The notes beneath the pieces were generated by a model that saw only the letters and a program-made list of their open reading frames with translations, did no database searches and was not told the origin of the DNA. From Homarus americanus (lineage: Eukaryota > Arthropoda > Malacostraca > Decapoda > Nephropidae): a stretch of DNA of 64,000 nt. This document shows, one piece after another, positions 48,976 through 62,600 of this stretch. The stretch spans positions 1,267,501 through 1,331,500 of the forward strand of contig NW_024756438.1 of assembly GCF_018991925.1 (NCBI RefSeq). The letters are read 5' to 3'. The position numbers were made by a program, and so were the translations under genes. How positions within the stretch are numbered: position 1 is the stretch's first letter; every line of letters begins with the position of its first letter.

Positions 48976-50673
48976 ATGGGAGAAGTGGTTGTGCCTTCAT
49001 ACGTTAGCAATTGGTTAGTCTCAAACCAATATATTTAGTTTAGTGAAAGTGTGTTGTGACAGTTAAAGCTTTTGGTCGTCTTCCTGCTGTAGGGAGGGTG
49101 ATACAGTATAAGTTAGAGGTGGAAATATTGTACATTATCTTGAGAATTGTGAGCCTTCTCGACCTTGAAAGTTACTTCCACTCTAATGAGACAGTTCTAC
49201 ATTTGTGGCAAGAACCATCTGCCCATGTAAAGGATAAGCTGTTGAACTACAACTTTAAAAGTCATTCAATCTTGGGAGCTTACAAGTAGGATTTAGCTAG
49301 ACTGGTTAAAGCATCTTTTGTCTTTGACTTGGCAATGCTTTTCAAGGATATAAGTATTATAGATCCTTTATATTTGAGATGAGGTCATTACTTGTTAACT
49401 GCTGCTTTGATCATTTACTACTGGCCTGGATGAGTTGGATAGATCCTTAGTGAGGGTGTGAACTCTGCCTTAAGGGGATTTGAGGGCTTCATGCTCTGTG
49501 GAAAGGTTGTAGTTTTGTCTCATTTGGTCCTTATGTTAACAAGGCAAGTCTTTTGCAGAGTGTTTTCTACCCTGAAATCGGAATGGAACTGGTAATTACC
49601 GTAGTGCTCAAGTATATAGAACACTTACATAGCAAGTATTACAGTAAATTAATGAACTGTAGAATGAAGCTTTCAGGCTTACATTTTGGATGATTTACTG
49701 AACTTTGCTAAATACTAAGATTCATCAACATAAGTCTTCACAAACACCTGTGATGGAGGTTAACCTTGGAGTTTGAGCTTCTTTCTTTAAAATTACACCA
49801 ATGCCCTCTTGTCTATCAGACAGGTTCAATAATTATCACTCGATCAGTTGTTATTTGTATTAATTTCACATACTTATCTATCACGAGAGGAAAAAAATAT
49901 AGGCACAAGAACGCTGTAGTACACATGTTATTGTGATAAATGAAGCTCTGTTTGTCGGCACGAGTGTGTGAAGCACAAAAAAAATGGCTGGCGCAGTTCA
50001 CCATTACCAGCCGTGTGGAGACGAGTGTCAAAATAAAACTGGCGTATTATACCAAAGTTGTAGTCATTTTTATATTGAACCCCAGTAGGAATCAGCCTCT
50101 GTCGTAAAGATGAACTGTATCGTAATTAATAATGTCATTAATATGTAATTAAAATATCGAGGAAGTTAAGTTGTAATATCTGGCGTCAACCTTGAGTGGT
50201 GTAAGATGGCGTGTTTTTATCAGTTGTCTACAGCGTTTACTTTTTTATCTCGTGTGACCTTGATTGCCAGCATTTATATATTGATACCTCTTAACTAGAC
50301 TTTAACTTTTAGTCATCAGTACACAATACATACTTTAAATACCAACAGAAAGAGCCAAATACAAAAAAAAATAACTAAAGATCAACAAAATAAATATTTT
50401 GCCTCCGAACCATTTTGACCCTGCTGATGCTAGTACGAAATTTAATAAAATATTGATATTGATATATTATCATTGACGCATAAGGAGATTCACAGTATTT
50501 AAGATAGCTATTAAGATTGATTCTCAGTATTCCTATTAGTTAATTTCATTGTTGTATAATATTTATTATTTCACCCTGAAAAGACGATGATTTAACTCCT
50601 TAATAATTATAGCTTAGACCATCAACAATAACAGATTTTAGATTAAAACGTCCTCTTCGCCACTAAACCGTCC

Positions 50674-51032
50674 GTGCGATCGGTCACGTTTCTGAATCTG
50701 TTACTCACTGTTGGCAAATACTGGACATGTACTGGCTCCAGAATTTATCTGCCTGCGGCAGTGTTAGTCAAGTCTGGTCGAATGAGTTCACACTCGGTAC
50801 CGCCACAACGCTCTTGCAGATTGTTCCAAGAGTTCACAACTCCCCATAAAAGTTTGCTCAGTTTTCTGAACCCGTGGCTTCTTCGACCTAAAGCTGTGAC
50901 CCCCGGACCCGGTGGGGCCAAGGTACACATACCTTGGGTGGGGCGGGCATCTACTAGCTCCAGGTATGAACACTCGACTGAGTAATGACTTCTGAGATAT
51001 TTATAAACTAATGTTAAGCCACCTCTTGCCAA
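50674..51032. other. Unassigned CpG-richer open frames on both strands
   Basis: Both strands are open for about 95-103 codons over a stretch that is more GC-rich than its surroundings. The minus-strand frame contains LLWGVVNSWNNL, faintly like the RVVNxWNxLP motif near the end of LINE reverse transcriptases, but nothing else supports that. I cannot say which strand, if any, is coded; a decayed retroelement end or one exon of an unknown gene are both possible. Confidence 0.2.
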
Positions 51033-51040
51033 TGTATAAG

Positions 51041-51275
51041 TTAGACACCGCCCTTAAAAGTTTCCAGCTTGTTTATATCTTAAACCAGCGTCCTTAAAGT
51101 GTATAGCTTCAACCATCGTCATTAAAATATCATAGTTTTAATCGTCATTAAAAGACTATAACTAAAACCTCTATCGTGAAACATGAGTTTAAACCAACGT
51201 CCTTTGAAGAATGTACAGACTTAAACCATCGCCCTTGAAAATATTTTTACTTAATGTAAACCACCCCTTAAAATT
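51041..51275 (+). repeat. Degenerate tandem repeat, about 8 units of 25-40 bp
   Basis: The core AAACCATCGTCCTTAAAA recurs with changes (ACACCGCCCTTAAAA, AAACCAGCGTCCTTAAAG, AACCATCGTCATTAAAA, AAACCAACGTCCTTTGAA, AAACCATCGCCCTTGAAA, AAACCACCCCTTAAAA), separated by AT-rich spacers. Confidence 0.65.
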
Positions 51276-51442
51276 ATCAAAACATTTTGAAAGATTCTGC
51301 ACGCTATGATCACTTCAAGTTAAAATACGCACTGTAAGTGTAATGTGCAAATGTATTTGTCAGTGTCCATTTGAAGACAAACTTAAGGAATATATAGCGT
51401 AGTTGTACTGTATATTAAGAGTCGCTGTAGACGTAATTGGGG

Positions 51443-51608
51443 ATTACCTGAAGATTAGCCCTCCTCCAGCTTATTTCATCAGAGGATTGAACACCCTAAT
51501 GCTATACGTATGAGGTTAGGTCAGGTTTTGTTATATTAGGTTATAGTTGGTTAGTGTTAGGGTGTTTACTTATCAGGTGAAATAAGCTGGGAGCTAATCT
51601 TCAGTTAA
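51443..51608. mobile_element. MITE-like fold-back element, family A copy 2
   Basis: The left arm is ACCTGAAGATTAGCCCTCC then CAGCTTATTTCA. The right arm, reversed, is AACTGAAGATTAGCTCCCAG then CTTATTTCACCTGAT. Inside, AACACCCTAATGCTAT matches AACACTATAATGCTAT in copy 1. The centre is made of TTAGG-like bases. Confidence 0.75.
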
Positions 51609-53657
51609 TTCGAAGAGTACAAATTCCAACTTACTCTGAGTCTGAACTATGAGTGTATTTGTGTTGATATAATACGTGTCAAAATAATAACTCTCCCCTC
51701 CCTCTTTCTCCTCCCCCCTTAACCTAAAATCGTGGATTCGCCGCCGACGCCAAAGGTGGAGTTCGAGAGCGATAGGCTTGCAGAAAAGGCACACGATCGC
51801 GATTTTTGGAAATACAGGAAAAAGACAAATAATTACAAGAAAGACTGAAAAACAAATCCTAACAGCTTCTCTTAAATATGAACTCTTCGCCACCCATCAG
51901 TTTAACTGATGATAAAAGAGATCGTTTATATAGTTTTAGCTACAGTAGAAAATGAACTAAACTTTGACGTCGGTTTGGTAGTAATCTTTGTATAGTGTTG
52001 ATTATGATACATATATCTCATATCACCAGTTGAGGGATAATTTAACATACACTCATTTAAAGGTCCTGATTGAGCTCTCGAAAGTATTATCACCTGCCGG
52101 TACTATCAGTATACAGAAGGTCAGCCAGCAATCCTTAACGTTGATATGGTAATTCATTATTGTACACACCGTATATATTAAGTGATTATTTACTTAATGT
52201 GAGGTTTTCCCCGAACGATTCCTATTTAATTCACGAAACGAACACAAGCTTAAGTGTGAGAGCAATATAGGGGAGATATTTTATTTATAACAGACCGAGG
52301 AATTTCAATGAAACCCCTAGTTAGCAACATAACTACAGGACGTTCACCTCGCACTTGGACGTCTTCACCGAGTTGTCTTTAGTTTGATCGTCTGATAATA
52401 CAAAATAAATATACTGGGTGTAAACTAGGTGGTATAAAGAGCAGTAATACGCGCTACTCGTTTATATAACCACCAGAGGTTTTCTAGTATAGATATATGA
52501 GGGCGATGAATCGTTGAATTGCTTAAATTATTTCAATAAAGTTTCATGAGCGTAATTACAATCTATACGATTATTTTATTCATTATGGACGAATATATTT
52601 TCGCTGTCCCTTTCCCATGGCATTATGTTTAAGAGGAACGAAGGGGTTAATGTACTCGTAGGTGTACTGTACACATGCACCTGTTGGCTTCACTTCGGCT
52701 GCGGGCTTCTTCGTCATTACTTCAATTATTTTAAAGGCTTGAATTTTTTCATTGTCTTTTGAGCTTTAATATGTTTTATCGCTGGGAATTATATTTCACA
52801 CTGCACAAAACTACACACTAAAACATTGATAGCAGAAGAAGCTGACTAGAAGATAATCGCGCCAATCGTTAAATTTTATAAATGCAGTGAGAACCTGGAA
52901 GTAACACCCAGCCCCCAAGCTTCAAGTAAAATACATAAAATAGGAATTATATGTTTCAGTCATGGTGATACAGCCTGTTTACTGACCGCCTAACAGACTA
53001 CACTTGGCTACTAGATGTGCACAACTACATTCACTAAGCAAGTGCCATCCGAGTTATTTATAGAAAAAACCGCACGTTGTTTTCTGGATATAGGGTATGA
53101 CTTGCCTCCTGTACTGCACCCACGCAAGTGTACAGTGACTCACGGATATAGTAGCTTGTAATCTTATAACTAAGTCATTTAACATCCTTGGTTAGAAGCA
53201 AGTGTATCTTATCAGGCTGGCTGGCCTTGATATTAGTGGATCTCTTGCCGTCCAAATAGTACTCGGTATACAATGAAGGTTCTTTAAAGCAGTTGGAAAA
53301 GTAGCTTCAAAGTAAACTCCACTACTATTGGTTTATGACAGAGGGTATTAGAGGTCAAAATAAATACTTTTGGAATAAAATGTGAATCGAAACTGCGGCG
53401 GTCCAGCAGGGCGACGCATTCCTCACGATGACTCGTGGCCAATTTTGCAATGAATATAATTTTTATTTACTTTGTCACTTCTCCCAAGTTCTGATAGCCT
53501 ATGAGTATTGTTATCAACTAAATGAACTGAAATGAAATTTCCGAGATAAATATTGCTCGTAAACGTAGATAATTAGAAGTTGCAGGAAAGAGCGAGGTTT
53601 CCGAACCGGATCGACCGCGCCTTTCCCATAATGCATCGGGAGCCGCAGCCACATAAT

Positions 53658-56600
53658 ATGGCGGATACTCTTGAAAGCGAATTGGGTAATTTTGGTGATA
53701 ATCGTGTGTTCCAAATTCTCCCGTAGTTGGTAACTAGTGTAGCGAGTTGGCCAGAGTACCGTGGTGCCGTGGGAAGACAGCATAGTGTGGTGTATAGTGT
53801 GTAGGAGACATAAGGTAGTCAAAGTAGCTATGTGTCCTGCTGATTGTTTACATTTCGCTCTCCTCCACGAATGGCGTAATACTCAAATGCAAAAATTTTC
53901 ACCGCCAGCTTGAAACTGTTCCTCGGCAGATCCCCAATATTATCACACGGGTCTAGTGTTTCCTGGGGATATATCAGCCTCAACAGGAACTTCTCGGGTA
54001 TATACGAAATTTTTAATGGTAAAAATGGAATGTTCTCAAAGTCTGTCTGAAGCTGGATGGAGTGACCTTATTAATTACGTGTTTGATAATTTTAACTAAG
54101 AGAGGAGTCTAGTTTTAGGTCGCTAACAGGCTAGTGTTTAACTTCAGGGATAATTGTGTTGAATATATTGGTTCTAGTGGTGGTAGGAATTTTGGGAGTG
54201 GTGAATACTGTACCTCAATTGCTAGCTTAGGTCAGTTGTGTCGGTGTATGGGTTAGTGCAGTACATTTAATTCTATTGGTTAGTACTTGGTTGGTGATAC
54301 TCAGGAACAGTTTAGTGTGACCCAGTAATGTTGTTCCTCCTCTGTTTTTGGCCAAGTTTATTAATTATTCTTATTTCTTGAAGACCAGGTTGTATATTCC
54401 TCATAATATTTTTTTTTATAAATGAGAATAAATATACAAGTTAGATTGTTTAAATATGATGAATTTTAAGTCTTTCTCCAAATCTATTTCTTATTTTTTT
54501 TATCTATATGTATCTATTAATGTATGTACTGTATTGTGGGGATGAGTAAAAGTGGCCACAAATAGCTTATAACATGAATGAGCTCAACTTAACCTAACTA
54601 TCCTAAAACCCTAACGATAAGGGTTTTATGTAATATTTGTTCATATGTTTCGAGTTTATGGGACACGCTGAGAATTTCAAATTTATCGCCACGCTTTGTC
54701 TGATTGTCAGCGCAATAACAAAACCTAATGAAGCCCTCCCAAAAAAGCTTAATGTTTCAGGATAATGTTGAGTAATAACTGAGGTTTTATTATTATTTTT
54801 TTAATTGATCGTTACTAATTTTTTCTTTGTAATTCACAAAATGTAAATGCAGTTGAAGAGCAAAGAAAACAGTATGTAGGCCACTCCTGTATGGTCCATG
54901 AGCCCTGATGAATAAAAACAGACCTCACAGAAAAGTGTCAGTTCCAGGTAAAAACATACCTTGTTCTATGACCGTTTGTTATTATTCAGTGGAACATACA
55001 AAGCACATGAGGCAATGGACCACTTGCTGCCTCATGAGTAAGTAAATTCAAAGATGATTCTGTGCTCCCACAATTGAAACAATTTATAACAATTGAGGCT
55101 ATGCGTACCATAACTTTGTAAGCACTACCCCAGCCAAATATGCTCAGTCTATTTTTGCAGCCTCCAATTTTTTATTTTTTTTTAATAGGCAAATATTATC
55201 TTGAAAATTAATTTAACATTGTTAAAAGCCAAAACATGTCAACAAAGAAAAGTTAGTGGTTCCAGTCCTGCAAAGTTTCCTTAGCGGTACTGTGTAGGTG
55301 AGGAGACTTAATCCTTGCTCACCGACCAGTACTCAACCACACTTGGTGTAAAATAGTATACAGCGAGGCTTAGCTTAATGTTCTTATAAACCTCAACGTT
55401 ACCAGAATCAAGTTTTCCCATAAGAAATAGATAAAATGCACTACTTATGTTTCCCAGCCTCATTTTCGACCCCCAAAATACATTACATAAATTCAATGGA
55501 ATTTTTATAGCAGATAAGTAGGATAATTTCTCATCTACTCTAGAATCATAATACTGTACAGTAAACCCTCACACTTGTGGACATTTGGGGGGAGAGGGCA
55601 TCCAGATGTGGCAAATGTACAAATAAACCAGGTGATGAAGGTGTGTTAACAATAATCATAATATTGTACATGCACTGTATTGATAATAACAATAATAATG
55701 GTATTAAATAATAAATGTAATGCAGTAATAATAATACACTAATAACAATAATAATAATTATATTAGTGTAGTACAGTACTACCGGTGTGCTCTATAAACG
55801 GCACATGGTGAGTAGTGGCGGGAGATGCTGACAGGGTGCATTTTAGCAGCTGGGGAGTGAGTGTAGCATACGGACACAGAGGGAGATCGGATGTGAATTT
55901 GCCACATCCAGTCGTCATCCGGACCAACTGAAATCCAGATCTGAGAGGTCCAGAAGTGCGAGGGTTTACTGTACTGTATTTAGTATAATAGATATTCCGA
56001 AGGTTTTTCACATCCCAGAGGCACATAAGCTAAGTTGGGTTAATAGAATATGCACTCAGTGGTTCATATGAGCAAGTGATTCACCACACTATGAAAAGCT
56101 GCTAATGTTCCCCTTTTGGTTAATTTAATGTAGAATGTAGTAAGTGGTTCATTACTGTGTCAGTGACATCCAGGTTTGTGGCCTGCATCTAAGGTGGGGT
56201 GACTACCTAACAGTACCTATACTTCAGGACTGTATTCAGTATTGGATATTGGGGTCTAACCCTTTGGCTGCGAAAGATTACTCTAAGCTGAATAAAATCG
56301 TCTGGAAGTAGCCAGGATAAAATGGCAAGTGTGGGAAATGCAGCGAAGGTGTTAATAAGGTTTTATTTGTGAACTTAAAAAAATTAAGTGTTTTAATGTA
56401 ATATAAAAACAAACAATGAGAAGTCTCTGGGATGTGTCCTTTTAGAGTTATCTTCCCAGTCAGACTTGTTGGTTTTGTTCACCAAAATTTTTAAAAAATT
56501 TGGTCTTTTCCTTTTGTCTTATATCATCACACTGTTCTCCTTTTATACAGTACAGTACTTGGTTACTCTACCCATTACTACAGTACGTCAGTGGCTGTCA

Positions 56601-59600
56601 GCAGTGCTTTGTCAAAACTAAACCAAACAACTTTATCTTGTAATCCCTTGTAACAAAAGAACACCCGTTCTCTGTTGATGTGTCGACCAAGTTGGATAGG
56701 ATCGTCACTTTGTATAGTTGTGTAATTGGTAAAAGATGATTTCTTAGAATACTTATAGCGGTCAGAAATATAAATCTTTTTAATACCATTGTAGCTGTGG
56801 TTAAGTACCCTTATATCCAAAGTTTGCTTGCACAAAAAAATTTCAGTATAATATTAATACATTTCCTGCATGAAAGCTAATTTATAATAGGTTTTGTGGC
56901 AATGTCCAGGCGATCATAAATGTGTCCCTTGCTGTTTTGTGACTGCTTAATTAATCAAGCATCATACCATGTATAATCTCATGAGTGTGTGTTCTCCAGG
57001 TCAGTCTGCTGAGCAGCAAGCAGAACTGCTGTTGACCTTCAAAAATGGCGGCTTCTCTTCATCCTCTTCCTCTTCCTCCTCCTCAGCCTTTTCTCAGCCA
57101 CAGGAATCACAGCAGGTACAAGTACAGGTATGTTATTACTGATCTTTATTTGAACAGTTTGTTTTGTATTATCCTTATCCATCCTGGAGGAGTCATACTG
57201 TTTTTGTCAGTATACACCCTAGGTCAAAGGTTCACTCCCTCCCAAATTGAAGCAGTATCAACCCAAAAGATGACAGTCAGGGTAAGTCAGTTCGGAGACT
57301 CATTCCTGTGACTCAATTTCACCAAGGGGAGCAAACTTTTGTCCACGACTCTACCTGGACATGTCTTTCCATCTCCAACTTGTGATGGCAATGTTCATGG
57401 ATTGATTATATATTTGACTTGGATAATTAACTGTCAGCATATTTTATTAATATCTTTCTGTGTAAAATTTTGATAATTATAGCCCCTCAAGACTAAACAT
57501 TTAAACTAAATTTTCAGTACTGTATTTATCATTTTGTAATGGTAACTTCTCTTACATTTTTCATATAACTTAAAAGAATAATTAAAGACCAATCTACTCC
57601 AGTTCCCTCCACTGTCATCATTACCATGTGGTCACCTAAAGCTCATTTCTTTATCATCCGTTGCTAATGAATGGTTGACTTGAAGAACAGAATTTGAATC
57701 TTTCATTATTGAAGTTATGTCTTGTATGAAGTATCGGTGAAGTAAAGGAGAACACCTGTCTTATGTCAGAAAGCAAACCTCCAGTGTTTTAAGCATTTAT
57801 CATTATTTTTTCACTTGTATAGAATATTTTTTTATCATTTTGCAAGACATGAGGAATAAATTTTGATGATTATTTAAGCATGACTCACATTTTTGTACTT
57901 TATAGTGTACTGTAGTATGGTTAGTGAAGCTGTTAGTGAGTGTCATAGGCTACATTAACTTATTTTATTATTTGCTGTGGTTGACAAATGCCATGAACCA
58001 GCTAATTAGTCTTGTGTTGATTCAGAAAGTTGTGAACATGCCTTTTTTTAACTTGAGACACCCCGGTATTGTTTTAACCATAGTGTCATGTATAAAGAGA
58101 TGCCACAGTTAGACTTGTAGACTGGTGTTAATTTACATTATGTAGTTTGTTTTAGAGTACCACTAAGAAATTTTACACGAGTCTTTCTCCTCCAGGATTT
58201 TTCTCCTCTATCTGCTCTTGGACTACATAGAGTGGGGGAAGACCGACCATCCCCCTCCAAAGAACCAAGCATTCAGTTAAATCGCAGAGGCATGGTAAGG
58301 AAGTGTGTGTGTGTGTGTTTGTCATTTTTTCATTTAAATATTGCTATTTGTTGTTAGCTCATAAATGTGGCAATTTGCTTAATTTTAGTGGCTTGCAGAT
58401 CTTCATGAATGATTTGGAAGTTCTGCCTCCACAAAGTGCTTTAGTCTCCTTATTGTTCTGTTATAATTGAATCTCCTGTAAAATATTTCTTCCAGCCTGC
58501 TCGGATGAGAAAGAAGAATCGTTTGTACTTTGACGATGATTTGGTGAGTTCCCCAACACAAGTCAAATCTCCCAAGAAGACTCCCCGAGGCACACCCAAA
58601 AAGCAGTCAAACCCACAGCCTCTTCCACTTGCTCCGGTTAAGTTGGTACGTTAACTAGTACAGTACACTCTTGTGCTTGAAAGGTTTCACTCACGTAGGC
58701 ATCGACCCTTTGTAGTGGGGAACTGCTTTCATGTTCTTAAAAAATATATTGTTTAGGATTAACAAAATCTCGTCATAATCTAAGGTTACCAAATGAAGGA
58801 GAACAAGTACATATTTAAAGATAAAAATTAAAAGGCTGGCTGTAAATGTATTGTTTCATGGTGTGATGATACAAGACAGTATATACTGATAGTTGTATTG
58901 ATCAATCTCATGTAGGGAATATTCTTTAAAGCTTATCCATTTAAGACAATCCTAAACACCACTTCTCATTATTCTATGATAGATCTGGTCATCTGTGTAT
59001 TAATATTTTAAGTATTGTATATTTAGGGAAACCTTGTATGATTGATGAGGGAGGCAGTTAGTTGAGGTAAAACATAATTAGAGTGGGCAAAATGGTAGTT
59101 TGTCTACTGTTTAGGGAAAGTGTTAGTTGTGTGTGTGTGTATGTGGCCATATTTATCATCTTTCAGTTTAGAGTTTCTGTATAATATATAAGTGAGGTTT
59201 GGGAGAGGATTCTTGGTCACTTGCCTCGTCCCCTCTCCCATAAGTTGGGACTTATGGCTGTGAGATTACAAAGCAGTGAAGAAATGGATGCAGAAAGGAA
59301 GGGTAGGCCAAAACCTTAAAGAAGAGGTAGGATGATATTGAGAGTTGTACAAAACAGTGTGGAAAGTGATGGGAAAGGGCCAAGACAACAAAAGTGAAAT
59401 ATCTGCACATACTTCACTTGCTCTTACAAAGTGAATCTTAGCATCCACGTTGATCCTCAGTGCTGCGTATTGAATTACTATATAAGTTGAATTATCTTGT
59501 CTATCTATGTTATCGCCATCATGTAAAAATGACTTTTGTATGTTCCATAATGATTCTTCATGCATTATTCAAGGTAATGCCTCTAGACCTCACTGATTCA

Positions 59601-62600
59601 TTGCATAGTCCTTCCATCTCTGTCTTCCTCTCCATTTCACTCACTTAATGACAAGAACCTTGATGTTAGAAGTGATCATCTCATATATGGAGTATAAAAC
59701 TACGTATATTGATGAGCTGGAAGTATGTACGTACAGTACAACCCCGGAAGCACTGGAAGGAAGACCCAAGTTAGTCCATCTCCTACCAAAACATAAGGAA
59801 ATCCAATTACAAGTGAAGAAAACCTTACCTGACATTGTTGAAGCTTAGAAAGAGAAAACAAACTCTTTTAGGATGGAACTCAGAAGAAGAAATCTTGGAA
59901 TTTAGGGAATGGGCAGTAGCCCTTCTCCTCTAGAGTCATGAGATTGGTTCAAATGGTTGACAGCCAAACCCAAGCTAAGAATAATATCAATCTGACGCAC
60001 ACTTGCCTCCTCACATCTTATGACTTGCACTAATACATCTGCTGTGCTTGTGTTTTTCTTTGACTGCAATATCACTTGTAGCCCTTCTACCATTATCGAA
60101 AAGATTTATTTAATAGCAGTTTCCCCCAGAACAGTGAACATTACAATGAAACCGTGTTCTAAGATTGGGGGAGGAGGGGGGGTTAGTTCAGTCCATGATA
60201 CAAATAGGACCAGATTAAAGGTCTGTTGTATTAGCTGCTGTGGGTCACCAGATGACATCACAGTCTTGCAGGTCACACGATGGCTAGATGTCCAAAAAAC
60301 ACTTTTTTAAAATTAATTATTATCTGTCATGAATTAAGCTGAGCCTCTTAGATAAATATTCTCATAATCTAGGATAATGTTGTAAGAAAGTTACTCATAC
60401 AGACATTACAGTATTACTGTCAGTGTTCCTGGTGTCCTTCGAACATAACTTGTGCTGGTTAGGGTTGATGTTGGCAGTTAGATATAGGCTTTGGAAAACT
60501 ACTTTTAATTTGTTGCGTGGGCTGACATTGTTTGAAAACAAATAAAAACAAAATCTATTCTTCAATGAGGAATGAATCGTAAAGATCTCTATGTAATTCA
60601 CCATTTGTTTTGTAATGGAGGATTCTTGGGTGTGTGATTCTGCACTGACTCTTTTTGTCTCTGTGGTTGGTTTGGGGAAATATATTTATTGTGTTGCATA
60701 AAGTGGTTGGCCTGGGTTGTGGTAAAGGAGGTAGAACACTTGTAATCGTGGTTCAGTAAACTTAGTTATGAAAACACCAACATTGAAAGTGGTTTAAATT
60801 GTTTATCTGGAAATATACTCAAAGCAGCGTGATGTAGTATGTGAAAAATTTAAAGCTCTGTTGGTAAAACTTTTTAATTATTATTTGGTGAATAGTGTGA
60901 ATGTTTAAATGATAAATTATGGATCATCGATGAAGAATCTAGAGGTTAAATGGACGTAGGAGCTTGTGGTAATGTTTTATCAGAGAGGAGAAAGAGTACG
61001 AACCATGGTAGTGGTAGATGATTTTAAGTGATAGCTGGAGATTATAAGTCAGAGGTTTAGGGGATAATTAAATTTTGTTATTAAGTTTATACATTCAAAT
61101 TATCTCTTTCACAAGGACTCAAAATTGGCAATAGATACTTACATTTTGTTTACAGGGTGACGGCCTCAGTGGGATCCAGTACCCTCCTGTCTTGACCACG
61201 GTAATAATCATGTTGGTTTTGGATTATTCTGTCTTGATAGTTTGTTGGATGGATCTTCATACCAATATCTATTTTTAAATTTCTGTATTGACATGAGTTT
61301 GTCTTTTATAGATTTTGGAATTCTAAAGACTCCTTAAATATTTATATCTTGGCCATTTTGTGACCTGGCATTAATGAAAGATGTCCAGGATCTGCCGTTA
61401 AGAGTGAATGCTAGCAGTGTGATGCATGTACCCCCCTCACCCCAACTGATTCTTTAAAATTAGCTTATTTCCATTTGTTTAAAATTTGAAGTTGTATGGA
61501 TGGATTGCCTAGAAATTGCTATAGATTTTTACCCTTTGGCCAACTGTAACCAAAAGGTGTTGTGATTTACTAAAAAGCTGTGTTTGCAATTAGAGGTTAA
61601 ATTTTGGAATGATTTGAAACTTGGTAAGCACTATGATCATTGCCTAACGATGTGCATGATACTTGTGGGGTAACAGGGTTAAGGGCTGCTCAAAACTGTC
61701 CAAGAAGTTCTCCACAAACTATGAGGAAAGAAGGAAACTGTGTTAACAAGGATTGGTCCATACATGTCCCTGTATTCGATTGTCTTTGATGTGACAGTCT
61801 TGGTGGGAAGGCCATGATAATTCTAACATTTTGTCGTGTTGGATTATGTACGATGTTTATTCTAAAATGATATTGTAATGTGTTCTCTACTTTTAAATGA
61901 AATAGTAACATGTTTTCAGATTAATTTACATACAGTACATTGCAAAGGAATAATTAAGTACAGAGTCAGAATAATGCAAAACTTGTGTGAAGGAAGCTTA
62001 TGAAGATTTAGTATTGAAATGTGAAAATTATTCTTGAACAGATAATGTAAGTGACTCTGCTTTCATAAAAGTACGCAAGTGAAATTTACTGTAGGAGTGA
62101 ATTTACATTACCGATGGTAGAAACAATCTTAAAGATGATATGCAACCTGTAGGGGGGAGGGGGATAACTCACTAGCTACTGAATGCTAAAAATTAATCGG
62201 TTAAAACTGATGGGCCATCGTACATCATAATTGGTTAAAAAACTTATGTGCATGTTGGAAAATAAAAGCTCAATTGGAGTCTTTTCTCTCTTAATTCAGT
62301 GTGGCAAAAAATGAGCAAATACACGTACACTCACTGTCCTTCATTTATTGTGCTTCTGTCATTTTTTATACTCGTGTAAATGATGTGTTGTGTTGTGGTA
62401 ACTGTCCCACAACAATGTCCCTAAAGTTGGTTTACTGCAGTTGTTTCGTGTGAGTCGGCTTCATCCGTGAGTCTTCAAGTCACGTGATACCATACTATGT
62501 GCTTATTCATGCATGCTACTGCTTCCTGGATGTCCATAACCTTCACTTCTTGTGCATCATTTCATCTCCTTCCTAGTCTTTCTCCCTCCCATTCTCCTTC

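Larger units (their letters stand above)
47701..53657. other. CNPPD1 3' UTR and intergenic up to LIN9
   Basis: The first 1.27 kb is probably CNPPD1 3' UTR; it includes a short imperfect duplication (GACACCA..GATGA.TTGATGAA at 47937 and 47995). Beyond 48976 no gene was recognised. It holds a CpG-richer frame at 50674-51032, degenerate repeats at 51041-51275, a family A fold-back element at 51443-51608 and a GC-richer patch at 51735-51800 of unknown nature. Confidence 0.6.

Noticed and set aside
53514..53822. Minus-strand 102-aa frame over the LIN9 start
   Set aside because: Antisense to LIN9 exon 1 and its promoter; no homology seen and the plus-strand model explains the region.
54605..54627. 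Short hairpin AAAACCCT / AGGGTTTT
   Set aside because: Too short to tell from chance in AT-rich DNA and without repeat-family support.
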